From: Actinoplanes ianthinogenes
Lineage (GTDB): Bacteria > Actinomycetota > Actinomycetes > Mycobacteriales > Micromonosporaceae
Direction: 5' to 3'
Assembly (NCBI RefSeq): GCF_018324205.1
Contig: NZ_AP023356.1
Location: forward strand, 6,077,501-6,141,500
Length of the DNA: 64,000 bases
Position numbers and translations under genes: made by a program. The notes beneath the pieces were generated by a model. The model was not told where the DNA came from, searched no databases, and saw only the letters and a program-made list of their open reading frames with translations. This document shows positions 27,723 through 35,573 of this stretch, piece by piece (within the stretch, counting starts at the first letter, position 1; the number at the start of each line of letters is the position of its first letter).

Positions 27723-30700
27723 ATGCTCGATAACGAGCCCCCAGCCAACCTGGGAGAACAGGGCGGCGAACGGGACGGGGCGGTTAACCCGCCCGCCGAT
27801 GCCGCCACCGCTACCACCCCGGTCCGCCGGACGCGGACCACACGCCGGAAAGCGGCCGAGCCCGCCGCCGACCCGGCGCCGGCCGCGGACGCCGAGGCCC
27901 CGGCCGAGGCTCCCGCCCCGGTGAAGAAGGCCACCCGGAGTCGTCGCAAGGCGGCCGCTCCGGAGGCGCCTGCCGAGCCGCCGGCCGCCGAGATCACCGA
28001 GGCCCCGGCCGAGGCTCCCGCACCGGCTCCGGTGAAGAAGGCCACCCGGAGCCGCCGCAAGGCCGCTGCCCCGGCCGAGCCGGTCGCTCCGGTGGCCGAG
28101 GTGCCGGTCGAGCCGGTCGCCGCGGCTGAGCCGGTCGCTCCGGCCGGGCCGGTCGCTCCGGCCGAGCCCGTCGCTCCGGCCGAGGAGGAGCCGGCCGAGG
28201 AGGAGAAGCCCGCCGACGTTCCGGTGGTCGGCATCCTCCCGCTGGACGACGACTTCGTCGAGGAGCAGCCCGCCAAGCCGACCAGGGCGCGCCGCGCCGC
28301 GCTGCCCCCGGCCGTGCTGTTCATGCCGCCCGAGGCCACCGAGGCCACGCCCGCTCCGGCGAGCCGGCGCCGCCGCCCGGTCACCGACCCGCTCGCGCCG
28401 GCCGCCGAGGCCGCGCCCGCCGAGGCGGTCCCGGCCGGCGACGCGCCGGCCGAGGCCGTCACCGAGACCGCCGTGGCGGAGAGCGCCGAGGAGCCCGCCG
28501 AGGGCACCCGGCGCAGCCGCCGCCGGCGCCGGGGCGCCGCCGAGGAGCCGGCCGCCGAGCCGGTCGCCGCCGCGGTCGAGCAGCCGGTGCTGGACGACGA
28601 CGTGGACGAGGCCGACGAATCCGCCGACGACGTCGAGGACGGCGTCGAGGACGAGTCGGACGACGACGAGACCGGTGGCCGCCGGCGCCGCCGCCGTGGC
28701 CGCCGTGGCCGGGGCCGGGGCAAGGGCCCGTCGGACGAGGCCGAGGACGCCGACGCGGAGTCGGACGAGACCGAGGACGCCGAGGCGGTCCAGGACGAGG
28801 ACGGCGAGGACGAGGAGTCCGAGGACGGCGAGGGTGGCGTCACCCGCCGCCGCCGGCGTCGCCGCCGCAAGGGTTCCAGCGGGGACGGCGAGACCGGCGG
28901 CATCGAGGACGGCGTGCACACCGTCGTCCGGGTCCGCGAGCCGCGCCGCACCGACGAGGTGCAGGGCGTCTCCGGCTCGACCCGGCTGGAGGCCAAGCGC
29001 CAGCGCCGCCGGGACGGCCGCGAGCAGCGCCGGACCCGCCCGCCGATCCTGAGCGAGTCGGAGTTCCTGGCCCGCCGCGAGGCGGTGGACCGCGTCATGG
29101 TCGTCCGGCAGAAGGCCGACCGGACCCAGATCGCCGTGCTCGAGGACGGCATCCTGGTCGAGCACTACGTGGCCCGGGCCACCTCCGGCACCATGGTCGG
29201 CAACGTGTACCTGGGCAAGGTGCAGAACGTGCTGCCCAGCATGGAGGCCGCCTTCGTCGACGTCGGCCGGGGCCGCAACGCGGTGCTGTACGCCGGCGAG
29301 GTGAACTGGGACGCCACCGGGCTGGAGGGCCGGGCCCGCTCGATCGAGCAGGCGCTGCGCTCCGGCGACTCGGTGCTGGTCCAGGTCACCAAGGACCCGA
29401 TCGGGCACAAGGGCGCGCGGCTGACCAGCCACATCGCGCTCTCCGGCCGGCACCTGGTCTACGTGCCGAACGGCAACGCCTCGGGGATCAGCCGCAAGCT
29501 GCCGGACAACGAGCGCAAGCGCCTCCGGGACATCCTGAAGAAGCTGGTGCCGGACGGCGCCGGCGTGATCGTCCGGACCGCCGCCGAGGGCGCCAGCGAG
29601 GACGAACTGGCCCGCGACGTGAAGCGGCTGCAGGCGCAGTGGGAGGACATCCAGGCGAAGGCCGCCGAGGGCAACGCCCCGCGCGCCCTCTCCGAGGAGC
29701 CCGACCTGGTGATCCGGGTGGTCCGGGACCTCTTCAACGAGGACTTCCGGGAGCTGGTCGTGCAGGGCGAGCAGGCGTACGCCGAGGTGGAGAGCTACCT
29801 CCACTCGGTCTCGCCGGACCTGGTCGAGCGGCTGCACCGGCACACCGGGGTGGCCGACGTCTTCGCCGAGCACCGGATCGACGAGCAGATCCTCAAGGGC
29901 CTGGACCGCAAGGTCTTCCTCCCGTCCGGCGGTCACCTGGTGATCGACCGGACCGAGGCGATGACCGTGGTCGACGTCAACACCGGCAAGTACACCGGTG
30001 CGGGCGGCAACCTGGAGGAGACGGTCACCCGCAACAACCTGGAGGCGGCCGAGGAGATCGTGCGTCAGCTGCGGCTGCGCGACCTCGGTGGCATCGTGGT
30101 GATCGACTTCATCGACATGGTGCTGGAGAGCAACCGGGAGCTGGTGCTCCGCCGGCTGACCGAGTGCCTGGGCCGGGACCGGACCAAGCACCAGGTCACC
30201 GAGATCACCTCGCTCGGCCTGGTGCAGATGACCCGCAAGCGGATCGGCGCGGGCCTGCTCGAGGCGTTCAGCGAGACCTGCGACCACTGCAAGGGCCGGG
30301 GCGTGGTGATCCACCCCGAGCCGGTGCCGGAGAAGCGGTCGAACGGCGGCAACGGCGGCGGCGGCGGCGCGGGCACCCAGGTGAAGGCGGTGGCGGCGGC
30401 CGCGCGTACCGAGGCTCCGGCGCAGCCGGCGGCCACCACCGGGCGGTCGCGGCGGCGCCGGGGTGGCGAGCCCGCGGCGGTCGAGCCGGTCGAGTCGCCG
30501 GTGATCGAGCCGGTGGCCGTGATCGAGCCCGAGGCCGAGGAGACCGGTCCGGCGGCGGAGGTGGCCGAGGTGCCACCGGCGCCGGAGGCTCCGGCGGCCC
30601 CGGTCGCCGGCTCCGGCGTGATCCGGTCCGGGGTGATCCGGCCGGTGCAGCCGGCGCTGACCACCTCGGACGACGACGACTACGACATGAGCGGCTACGA

Positions 30701-30872
30701 CCTGTCCCGGTACGAGTCCGTGGACGAGGCCGACGTGGAGCCGATGCGGCTGGTCGGCGCGGACGACCCGGACGCCGCCGAGGAGGACGAGGACGACGAC
30801 GAGTCGGTCGCCGCCGGTACCGGTCGCCGCCGGTCCCGCCGGAGCAGCACCCGCCGCCGCACCCGTCCCTAG
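27723..30872 (+). CDS. rne: ribonuclease E/G
   Basis: This endonuclease processes rRNA and turns over mRNA. The 1049-residue product has the catalytic core in the middle, as in other actinobacterial RNase E. An S1-like RNA-binding segment (NVYLGKVQNVLPSMEAAF) begins at about residue 490, the catalytic aspartates are in VVDVNTGKYTG near 748 and IDFIDM near 793, and the Zn-link CDHCKGRG is near 852. The N-terminal 430 residues are Ala/Pro/Glu-rich with acidic runs and arginine patches (RRRRRGRRGRGRG), and an acidic tail follows the core; such arms bind RNA or degradosome partners. The ATG at 27723 has SD ggagag. An upstream in-frame ATG at 27660 has none. Confidence 0.95.
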   Translation: MLDNEPPANLGEQGGERDGAVNPPADAATATTPVRRTRTTRRKAAEPAADPAPAADAEAPAEAPAPVKKATRSRRKAAAPEAPAEPPAAEITEAPAEAPAPAPVKKATRSRRKAAAPAEPVAPVAEVPVEPVAAAEPVAPAGPVAPAEPVAPAEEEPAEEEKPADVPVVGILPLDDDFVEEQPAKPTRARRAALPPAVLFMPPEATEATPAPASRRRRPVTDPLAPAAEAAPAEAVPAGDAPAEAVTETAVAESAEEPAEGTRRSRRRRRGAAEEPAAEPVAAAVEQPVLDDDVDEADESADDVEDGVEDESDDDETGGRRRRRRGRRGRGRGKGPSDEAEDADAESDETEDAEAVQDEDGEDEESEDGEGGVTRRRRRRRRKGSSGDGETGGIEDGVHTVVRVREPRRTDEVQGVSGSTRLEAKRQRRRDGREQRRTRPPILSESEFLARREAVDRVMVVRQKADRTQIAVLEDGILVEHYVARATSGTMVGNVYLGKVQNVLPSMEAAFVDVGRGRNAVLYAGEVNWDATGLEGRARSIEQALRSGDSVLVQVTKDPIGHKGARLTSHIALSGRHLVYVPNGNASGISRKLPDNERKRLRDILKKLVPDGAGVIVRTAAEGASEDELARDVKRLQAQWEDIQAKAAEGNAPRALSEEPDLVIRVVRDLFNEDFRELVVQGEQAYAEVESYLHSVSPDLVERLHRHTGVADVFAEHRIDEQILKGLDRKVFLPSGGHLVIDRTEAMTVVDVNTGKYTGAGGNLEETVTRNNLEAAEEIVRQLRLRDLGGIVVIDFIDMVLESNRELVLRRLTECLGRDRTKHQVTEITSLGLVQMTRKRIGAGLLEAFSETCDHCKGRGVVIHPEPVPEKRSNGGNGGGGGAGTQVKAVAAAARTEAPAQPAATTGRSRRRRGGEPAAVEPVESPVIEPVAVIEPEAEETGPAAEVAEVPPAPEAPAAPVAGSGVIRSGVIRPVQPALTTSDDDDYDMSGYDLSRYESVDEADVEPMRLVGADDPDAAEEDEDDDESVAAGTGRRRSRRSSTRRRTRP

Positions 30873-30881
30873 CTTGTTGAG

Positions 30882-30932
30882 ACCCGCCCCGGAAGTTAGC
30901 TGTAAAGAAGGTTAACTACCGGGGCGGGTTTT
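30882..30932 (+). terminator. rne terminator
   Basis: An 11 bp outer stem (30882-30892 with 30919-30929) and a 7 bp inner stem (30894-30900 with 30911-30917) are followed by a run of T residues, 9 bp after the rne stop. Confidence 0.9.
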
Positions 30933-30977
30933 CCGTTACCCTCGGCGGACTGATCCCCGTCCCCCGAGGAGATCCCC

Positions 30978-31487
30978 GTGCGACGTCACTTCGCGGCCGT
31001 GGCCGCCCTGTCCTTCGCCCTGCTCGGCGCCGGCTGTTCCGGCGGCGACAAGCAGGAGCCCACCGCGGCGGCTCCCACGCCGGCCACGGACACCGCCGCG
31101 GCGACCACCGCCGCCGCCGACCCCGCGGTGGCCGCCTCCGCCGACGCCGCGCTGTCCGCCGACACCAAGGCCATCTGTGCCCAGGCGGAGCGGACCGGAG
31201 AGAGCTTCGGCACCAACTTCGCCGCCGACTACCAGGTCTTCAAGGGCGCCAAGGCGCAGGGCGCGGAGGCTCGGGCGCGGGCCAAGGAGAAGGTGGCCCG
31301 GACCGTGGACGGGTACGCGTACGCCCTCCTGGACATGTCGAAGCTCACCTCCGACCCGTCGCTGAAGAAGGCGCTCGCCTCGATGGGCGCCCAGGTGACC
31401 GCACTCAAGGGTGATTTCGCCAAGATTGACGACAAACAGCTCGCCGGGATCAGCGCCAAGCTGGCCAAGGCCTGCGGCAAGAGTTAA
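30978..31487 (+). CDS. small secreted lipoprotein of unknown function
   Basis: The 169-residue product begins MRRHFAAVAALSFALLGAGC, a signal peptide ending in a lipobox (LLGAGC) with the lipidated Cys at residue 20. A Thr/Ala/Pro linker follows, then an alpha-helical domain with two cysteines (CAQAE near 70 and KACGKS at the end) that may form a disulfide. The start is GTG with SD gagga. It lies between the rne terminator and the rplU promoter, so it is probably a single-gene unit. I do not recognise a functional family. Confidence 0.85.
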   Translation: MRRHFAAVAALSFALLGAGCSGGDKQEPTAAAPTPATDTAAATTAAADPAVAASADAALSADTKAICAQAERTGESFGTNFAADYQVFKGAKAQGAEARARAKEKVARTVDGYAYALLDMSKLTSDPSLKKALASMGAQVTALKGDFAKIDDKQLAGISAKLAKACGKS

Positions 31488-31494
31488 CCCCGTT

Positions 31495-31524
31495 TTGGCT
31501 CTCGGCACGCCGATGAAGTAGGCT
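31495..31524 (+). promoter_or_regulatory. promoter of rplU-rpmA
   Basis: TTGGCT at 31495-31500 and TAGGCT at 31519-31524 are separated by 18 bp. This leaves a leader of about 118 nt before rplU, with the hairpin ggcgc / gcgcc at 31532-31548 near its 5' end. Confidence 0.6.
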
Positions 31525-31531
31525 TGCCGAC

Positions 31532-31648
31532 GGCGCTTTTTCGGCGCCTGTTCCGTGCGCGCGGCCCAGCCGGCCTCGCCGGGACTCCAAGCAGTATCCG
31601 CCAGCAGCTTATTTTCCGGCTGCGTAAGTCTCAGGGAGTCCGCGTCCT
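31532..31648 (+). promoter_or_regulatory. structured 5' leader of rplU
   Basis: The leader between the likely transcription start and rplU is about 115 nt. It holds the hairpin 31532-31548 with a T-rich loop and several GC-rich complementary segments. Ribosomal-protein leaders are often autoregulatory; that is inference here. Confidence 0.4.
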
Positions 31649-31963
31649 ATGTACGCGATCGTCAAGACCGGCGGCAAGCAGTACAAGGTTGCCGAGGGCG
31701 ACGTGATCGAGGTCGAGAAGCTCGTGGGCGAGCCCGGCGACGCTCTGACGCTCGCCGCGGTCCTCCTCGTCGACGGTGACAACCTGGTGACCGACGCGGC
31801 CAAGCTTGCCAACGTTACGGTGTCCGGCGAGATCGCCGAGCACACCAAGGGTCCGAAGATCCGGATCCACAAGTTCAAGAACAAGACCGGCTACCACAAA
31901 CGCCAGGGTCACCGCCAGCCGCTGACCCGCGTCAAGGTGACCGGCATCAAGAGCGGGAAGTAG
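31649..31963 (+). CDS. rplU: 50S ribosomal protein L21
   Basis: The 104-residue ribosomal protein opens MYAIVKTGGKQYKV and carries the conserved KFKNKTGYHKRQGHRQ segment that contacts 23S rRNA. It forms the conserved pair with rpmA, 8 bp downstream, and both are upstream of obgE. Confidence 0.98.
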   Translation: MYAIVKTGGKQYKVAEGDVIEVEKLVGEPGDALTLAAVLLVDGDNLVTDAAKLANVTVSGEIAEHTKGPKIRIHKFKNKTGYHKRQGHRQPLTRVKVTGIKSGK

Positions 31964-31971
31964 GCGTAGAC

Positions 31972-32229
31972 ATGGCTCACAAAAAGGGTGCATCCAGCTC
32001 GCGTAACGGCCGTGACTCCGCCGCTCAGCGCCTCGGCGTCAAGCGTTTCGGTGGCCAGCTCGTCAAGGCCGGCGAGATCCTGATCCGTCAGCGTGGCACC
32101 AAGTTCCACCCGGGCGACCTGGTCGGCCGGGGCGCGGACGACACGCTGTTCGCGCTCTCCGCGGGCAACGTGCTGTTCGGCACGGCTCGTGGCCGCAAGA
32201 CCGTCAGCATCGTGCCGGTCGCGGAGTAA
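31972..32229 (+). CDS. rpmA: 50S ribosomal protein L27
   Basis: The 85-residue protein starts MAHKKGASSSRNGRDS. This N-terminus reaches the peptidyl transferase centre, and no cleavable N-terminal extension of the Firmicutes type is present. It is cotranscribed with rplU and ended by the terminator at 32239-32277. Confidence 0.98.
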   Translation: MAHKKGASSSRNGRDSAAQRLGVKRFGGQLVKAGEILIRQRGTKFHPGDLVGRGADDTLFALSAGNVLFGTARGRKTVSIVPVAE

Positions 32230-32238
32230 TACTGCCGA

Positions 32239-32277
32239 AGCGGGCCGCGGACCTCTCGAGGTCCACGGCCCGCTTTT
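32239..32277 (+). terminator. rplU-rpmA terminator
   Basis: A 16 bp stem (32239-32254 with 32259-32274, one mismatch) with a four-base loop and a T run lies 9 bp after rpmA. Confidence 0.9.
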
Positions 32278-32369
32278 GTTTGTGCGGAAAGCGTGCGGGA
32301 AGACGGTGACCCTGGCCGGCGTTGGGCGAACAGGGAACGGCCGCGGCCGGAGAAGCGAGGAGTGCCGAA

Positions 32370-33866
32370 GTGACCACGTTCGTCGACCGGGTCGTGCTGC
32401 ACCTGCAAGCGGGTGACGGCGGGCACGGCTGTGTCTCCGTGCACCGGGAGAAGTTCAAGCCGCTCGGTGGCCCGGACGGCGGCAACGGCGGGCACGGCGG
32501 CAGCATCACGCTGGTCGTCGACCCGCAGCAGCACACCCTGCTGGACTTCCACTTCCACCCGCACGTCAAGGCGAGCAACGGCGGCGGTGGCGCCGGCGCC
32601 AACCGGGACGGGGCGAACGGCAAGGACCTGGTCCTCAAGGTGCCGGACGGCACGGTGGTGCTGACCACCGACGGCGAGGTGCTGGCCGACCTGGTCGGCA
32701 CCGGCACCGAGTTCGAGGTGGCCCGCGGTGGCCGTGGCGGCCGGGGCAACCGCTCGCTCGCGAACACCCGCCGCAAGGTGCCCGGCTTCGCCGAGCTGGG
32801 TGAGCCCGGCGACCAGCTGGACGTGGTGCTGGAGCTGAAGAGCGTCGCCGACGTCGGCCTGGTCGGCTTCCCCTCGGCCGGCAAGTCGTCGCTGATCTCG
32901 GTGCTCTCCGCGGCCAAGCCGAAGATCGCCGACTACCCGTTCACCACCCTGGTGCCCAACCTCGGCGTGGTGCAGGCCGGCGAGGAGACCTTCGTCATCG
33001 CGGACGTGCCCGGGCTGATCCCCGGTGCGGCCACCGGCAAGGGCCTGGGCATGCAGTTCCTCCGGCACATCGAGCGCACCTCGGTGCTGGTGCACGTGCT
33101 GGACGCGGCCACCCCGGAGATCGACCGGGACCCGCTGGCCGACCTCGACGCGATCGAGGCCGAGCTCAGCGCTTACGGCGGCCTGGAGGACCGGCCCCGG
33201 CTGGTGGCGCTCAACAAGATCGACATCCCGGACGGGCGGGACCTGGCCGACATCGTCCGGCCGGATCTGGAGGCCCGCGGCTACCAGGTGTACGAGGTGA
33301 GCGCGGTGACCCGGGAGGGTCTCCGGGAGTTCAACTACGCGCTGGCCAAGGCCGTCGCCGAGTTCCGGGCCGCGAAGCCGGTGGTCGAGGCGACCCGGGT
33401 GGTGCTGCGCCCGCGCGCGGTGGACGACACCGGCTTCACCATCGAGCAGGACGAGGACGGCGTCTACGTGATCCGCGGCGCCCAGGTGGAGCGCTGGATC
33501 AAGCAGACCAACTTCGACAACGACGAGGCGGTCGGTTACCTGGCCGACCGGCTGGAGCGGCTCGGCGTCGAGGAGAAGCTCGGCAAGCTCGGCGCCCAGG
33601 CCGGCGACCCGGTCCGGATCGGCACCCGCGAGTTCGACTGGCAGCCGAATGCCGGTGAGTACGTCTCCGGCCCGCGCGGCAGCGACGCCCGCCTGGAGGA
33701 GCTGGACCACCGGCCCTCCGCGGCGCAGCGGCTCGCCGCCCGCAAGGCCCGGCGGGTGCGCTCCGAGGACGAGATCGCGCACATGGCCGCCGACGGCACG
33801 GTCACCAGCGTCGCCAACTCGCAGCTGCCGGTGCTGGTTACCGACGAGGACGACACCGACGAATAG
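32370..33866 (+). CDS. obgE: Obg-family GTPase, ribosome assembly
   Basis: Obg is an essential GTPase in 50S assembly and stress control. The 498-residue protein has the glycine-rich Obg fold (about 1-160), the G domain with GFPSAGKSS near 170, DVPGLI and NKID, and a C-terminal OCT domain (about 345-425) typical of Gram-positive Obg, followed by a charged tail. The GTG at 32370 has SD gcgagg 7-8 nt upstream; the in-frame GTG at 32322 would extend into poor sequence. In many actinobacteria proB and proA follow, but here a GNAT gene and trpS do. Confidence 0.97.
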   Translation: MTTFVDRVVLHLQAGDGGHGCVSVHREKFKPLGGPDGGNGGHGGSITLVVDPQQHTLLDFHFHPHVKASNGGGGAGANRDGANGKDLVLKVPDGTVVLTTDGEVLADLVGTGTEFEVARGGRGGRGNRSLANTRRKVPGFAELGEPGDQLDVVLELKSVADVGLVGFPSAGKSSLISVLSAAKPKIADYPFTTLVPNLGVVQAGEETFVIADVPGLIPGAATGKGLGMQFLRHIERTSVLVHVLDAATPEIDRDPLADLDAIEAELSAYGGLEDRPRLVALNKIDIPDGRDLADIVRPDLEARGYQVYEVSAVTREGLREFNYALAKAVAEFRAAKPVVEATRVVLRPRAVDDTGFTIEQDEDGVYVIRGAQVERWIKQTNFDNDEAVGYLADRLERLGVEEKLGKLGAQAGDPVRIGTREFDWQPNAGEYVSGPRGSDARLEELDHRPSAAQRLAARKARRVRSEDEIAHMAADGTVTSVANSQLPVLVTDEDDTDE

Positions 33867-33910
33867 CGGACCGTCCAGATCAGCGCAACCCGCAGGAAAC
33901 GGTCATCACC

Positions 33911-33916
33911 TAGAGT
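33911..33916 (+). promoter_or_regulatory. -10 hexamer TAGAGT, leaderless GNAT transcript
   Basis: TAGAGT ends 7 nt before the GTG start of the acetyltransferase gene and no SD is present. Confidence 0.45.
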
Positions 33917-33923
33917 CACCTCT

Positions 33924-34343
33924 GTGCTGATCGAATCGCGACCCGCCCTTGACCCCGAACTTGCCGCTCTCGCCACTGCTCAGCAGCGCGAGATGGCCGA
34001 GTCGGTGCCCGGGGCGGCCGCGATATTCGAGCCGCACGATGACGTGGCGTATCTGATCGGGGTGGTGAACGGACGGGCGGTCGCCTGCGCCGCCTGGCGG
34101 GCCCCCGAGCGCGGGGCCGCCGAGCTGCTGCGCATGTACGTCCGCCCGGCGTTCCGCGGCCGCGGCCTGGCCCGCCAGCTGATCGTGGCGGTCGAGGAGG
34201 AGGCGTTCGCCGCGGGCTGCCCGGTCATCCGGGTGGAGACCGACCTGCCCGCGGTGAGCGCCCTCTGCCAGTCCTCGGGGTATCACCAACTGCCCGGCGC
34301 CGGGAGTCGCTTCGAGAAGCGGCTCCCCGCGTTAGTCCAGTAG
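33924..34343 (+). CDS. GNAT-family N-acetyltransferase
   Basis: The 139-residue single GNAT domain has the acetyl-CoA pyrophosphate loop in the motif FRGRGLARQL (R-x-x-G-x-G/A type) and the preceding beta strand LLRMYVRP. The substrate cannot be told. The start is GTG with a leaderless geometry. Its 3' end overlaps the convergent trpS gene by 12 bp. Confidence 0.88.
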   Translation: MLIESRPALDPELAALATAQQREMAESVPGAAAIFEPHDDVAYLIGVVNGRAVACAAWRAPERGAAELLRMYVRPAFRGRGLARQLIVAVEEEAFAAGCPVIRVETDLPAVSALCQSSGYHQLPGAGSRFEKRLPALVQ

Positions 34344-35321
34344 CCCGATCGCGGCGCGGGCCCGGCGCACCGTGGCCGCGGCGGTCGGGCGTACCCGCTC
34401 GGCGCCGTCCGCGAGCACCCGCCGTACGAAAGCCGGGTCTGCCGAAAGCTCACCGTGCCGCGCGCGGATCGGCGCGAGCAGCGCCTCCACCGCGTCCACG
34501 ACCTCCCGTTTCAGTGCCGCGTAGGAGGTCGGGTCGGCCGGCGCGCGACCCGTGCACCCGGCCAGGATGTCGATCAGGTTGGTCACGCCGGGCTGGTTCG
34601 CCCGGTCCCGGCGCACCAGAGCGAGGGTGTCCGTGGCGGCCCGCGCGACGGTCTTGCGGATCACCTCGGGCGGGTCCAGCAGGCCGATCCGGCCGGTGCC
34701 GGTGCTCTTGCTCATCTTGGCGGCCGGCTCGGCCAGGTCCATGATCCGGGCCGCGGAGTCCGGGCGGACCCCTTCGGGCACCCGGAAGGTCTCGCCGTAC
34801 CTGGTGTTGAACCGGACGGCGAGCGTGCGGGTGAGCTCCAGGTGCTGGTTCTGGTCCTCGCCGACCGGCACCTGGTCGACGTCGTAGAGCAGGATGTCCG
34901 CGGCCATCAGCACCGGGTAGGTGAGCAGGCTGAGCCGGACCGGGCCGCCGGCCGCCGACTTCTCCTTGAACTGGATCATCCGGGCCGCCTCGCCGTACCC
35001 GGCCACGCACTCCAGCAGGTAGTGCAGCTCGGTGTGCTCGCGGACCTGGGACTGCAGGACGATCGGGGTGCGTTCCGGGTCCACCCCGGCGGCCAGCATG
35101 ATCGTCGCCTGCTCCAGCGCGCAGGCGCGGACCTGGGCGGGGTCGTGCTCGACGGTCATCGCGTGCAGGTCCGCGATCAGCACGACGGAGTCCGCGGCGT
35201 CCTGCGCCGCGATCAGCGGGCGCATCGCGCCCAGCAGGTTGCCCAGGTGCAGGTTGCCGGTCGACTGGAAGCCGGTGAGGCGGCGGGTCCGGGTCGGCGC
35301 GGCGGTCACGGTGATGGTCAT
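34332..35321 (-). CDS. trpS: tryptophanyl-tRNA synthetase
   Basis: This class I synthetase charges tRNA-Trp. The 329-residue product has the HIGH-type signature TGNLHLGN at about 21-28, the MSK loop AKMSKST near 203 and the TrpRS segment DVDQVPVGEDQNQHLELTR. The start is ATG, and its SD is within caggtctcc (complement ggagacct) at about 35325-35333. A leader peptide with two tandem Trp codons and a rho-independent attenuator precede it, so expression should rise when tryptophanyl-tRNA is scarce. Confidence 0.97.
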   Translation of the reverse strand: MTITVTAAPTRTRRLTGFQSTGNLHLGNLLGAMRPLIAAQDAADSVVLIADLHAMTVEHDPAQVRACALEQATIMLAAGVDPERTPIVLQSQVREHTELHYLLECVAGYGEAARMIQFKEKSAAGGPVRLSLLTYPVLMAADILLYDVDQVPVGEDQNQHLELTRTLAVRFNTRYGETFRVPEGVRPDSAARIMDLAEPAAKMSKSTGTGRIGLLDPPEVIRKTVARAATDTLALVRRDRANQPGVTNLIDILAGCTGRAPADPTSYAALKREVVDAVEALLAPIRARHGELSADPAFVRRVLADGAERVRPTAAATVRRARAAIGLLD

Positions 35322-35384
35322 GACAGGTCTCCGATTCTTTCGGTACGACTGACCGCCCGACCCCGGAGACCTGGTGATGACACG

Positions 35385-35411
35385 AAAACGGCCGCCCGGA
35401 GTGGGCGGCCG
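35385..35411 (-). terminator. trpS attenuator (rho-independent terminator)
   Basis: On the minus strand the arm at 35411-35403 pairs with 35397-35389 (9 bp), followed by TTTT at 35388-35385. It lies between the leader peptide and trpS. Its 5' arm (GCCGCCC, 35409-35403) can pair instead with GGGCGGC just after the leader stop (35444-35438), forming an antiterminator. That segment can also pair with GCCC overlapping the leader stop region. These are the three alternative helices of a classical attenuator. Confidence 0.88.
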
Positions 35412-35446
35412 CGGAAGAGGTCACGCGTGCAGGAGTAGCCGCCCGG

Positions 35447-35482
35447 TCAGGGCCGCCACCAGTTCTTTCGCAACGCGCGCAT
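35447..35482 (-). CDS. trpS leader peptide MRALRKNWWRP
   Basis: An 11-codon open frame has two consecutive Trp codons at positions 8 and 9 and a stop two codons later. It lies 126 bp before trpS and is followed by mutually exclusive hairpins and a terminator. It is translated as a sensor of charged tRNA-Trp: ribosome stalling at WW should favour the antiterminator. The ATG is 6 nt after the -10 hexamer TACCTT, so the leader is probably translated from a leaderless transcript. Confidence 0.88.
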   Translation of the reverse strand: MRALRKNWWRP

Positions 35483-35488
35483 GGGACG

Positions 35489-35518
35489 AAGGTAGCGCGG
35501 CCACCGGTCGGCCGGCAA
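35489..35518 (-). promoter_or_regulatory. promoter of the trpS leader
   Basis: Read on the minus strand, TTGCCG (35518-35513) and TACCTT (35494-35489) are separated by 18 bp. The start point falls on the leader-peptide ATG. Confidence 0.6.
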
Positions 35519-35573
35519 GAGATCACCGACGTGCCTGCACGGGGCGCGGGGGGTTACCGGCATGATTGTCGGC

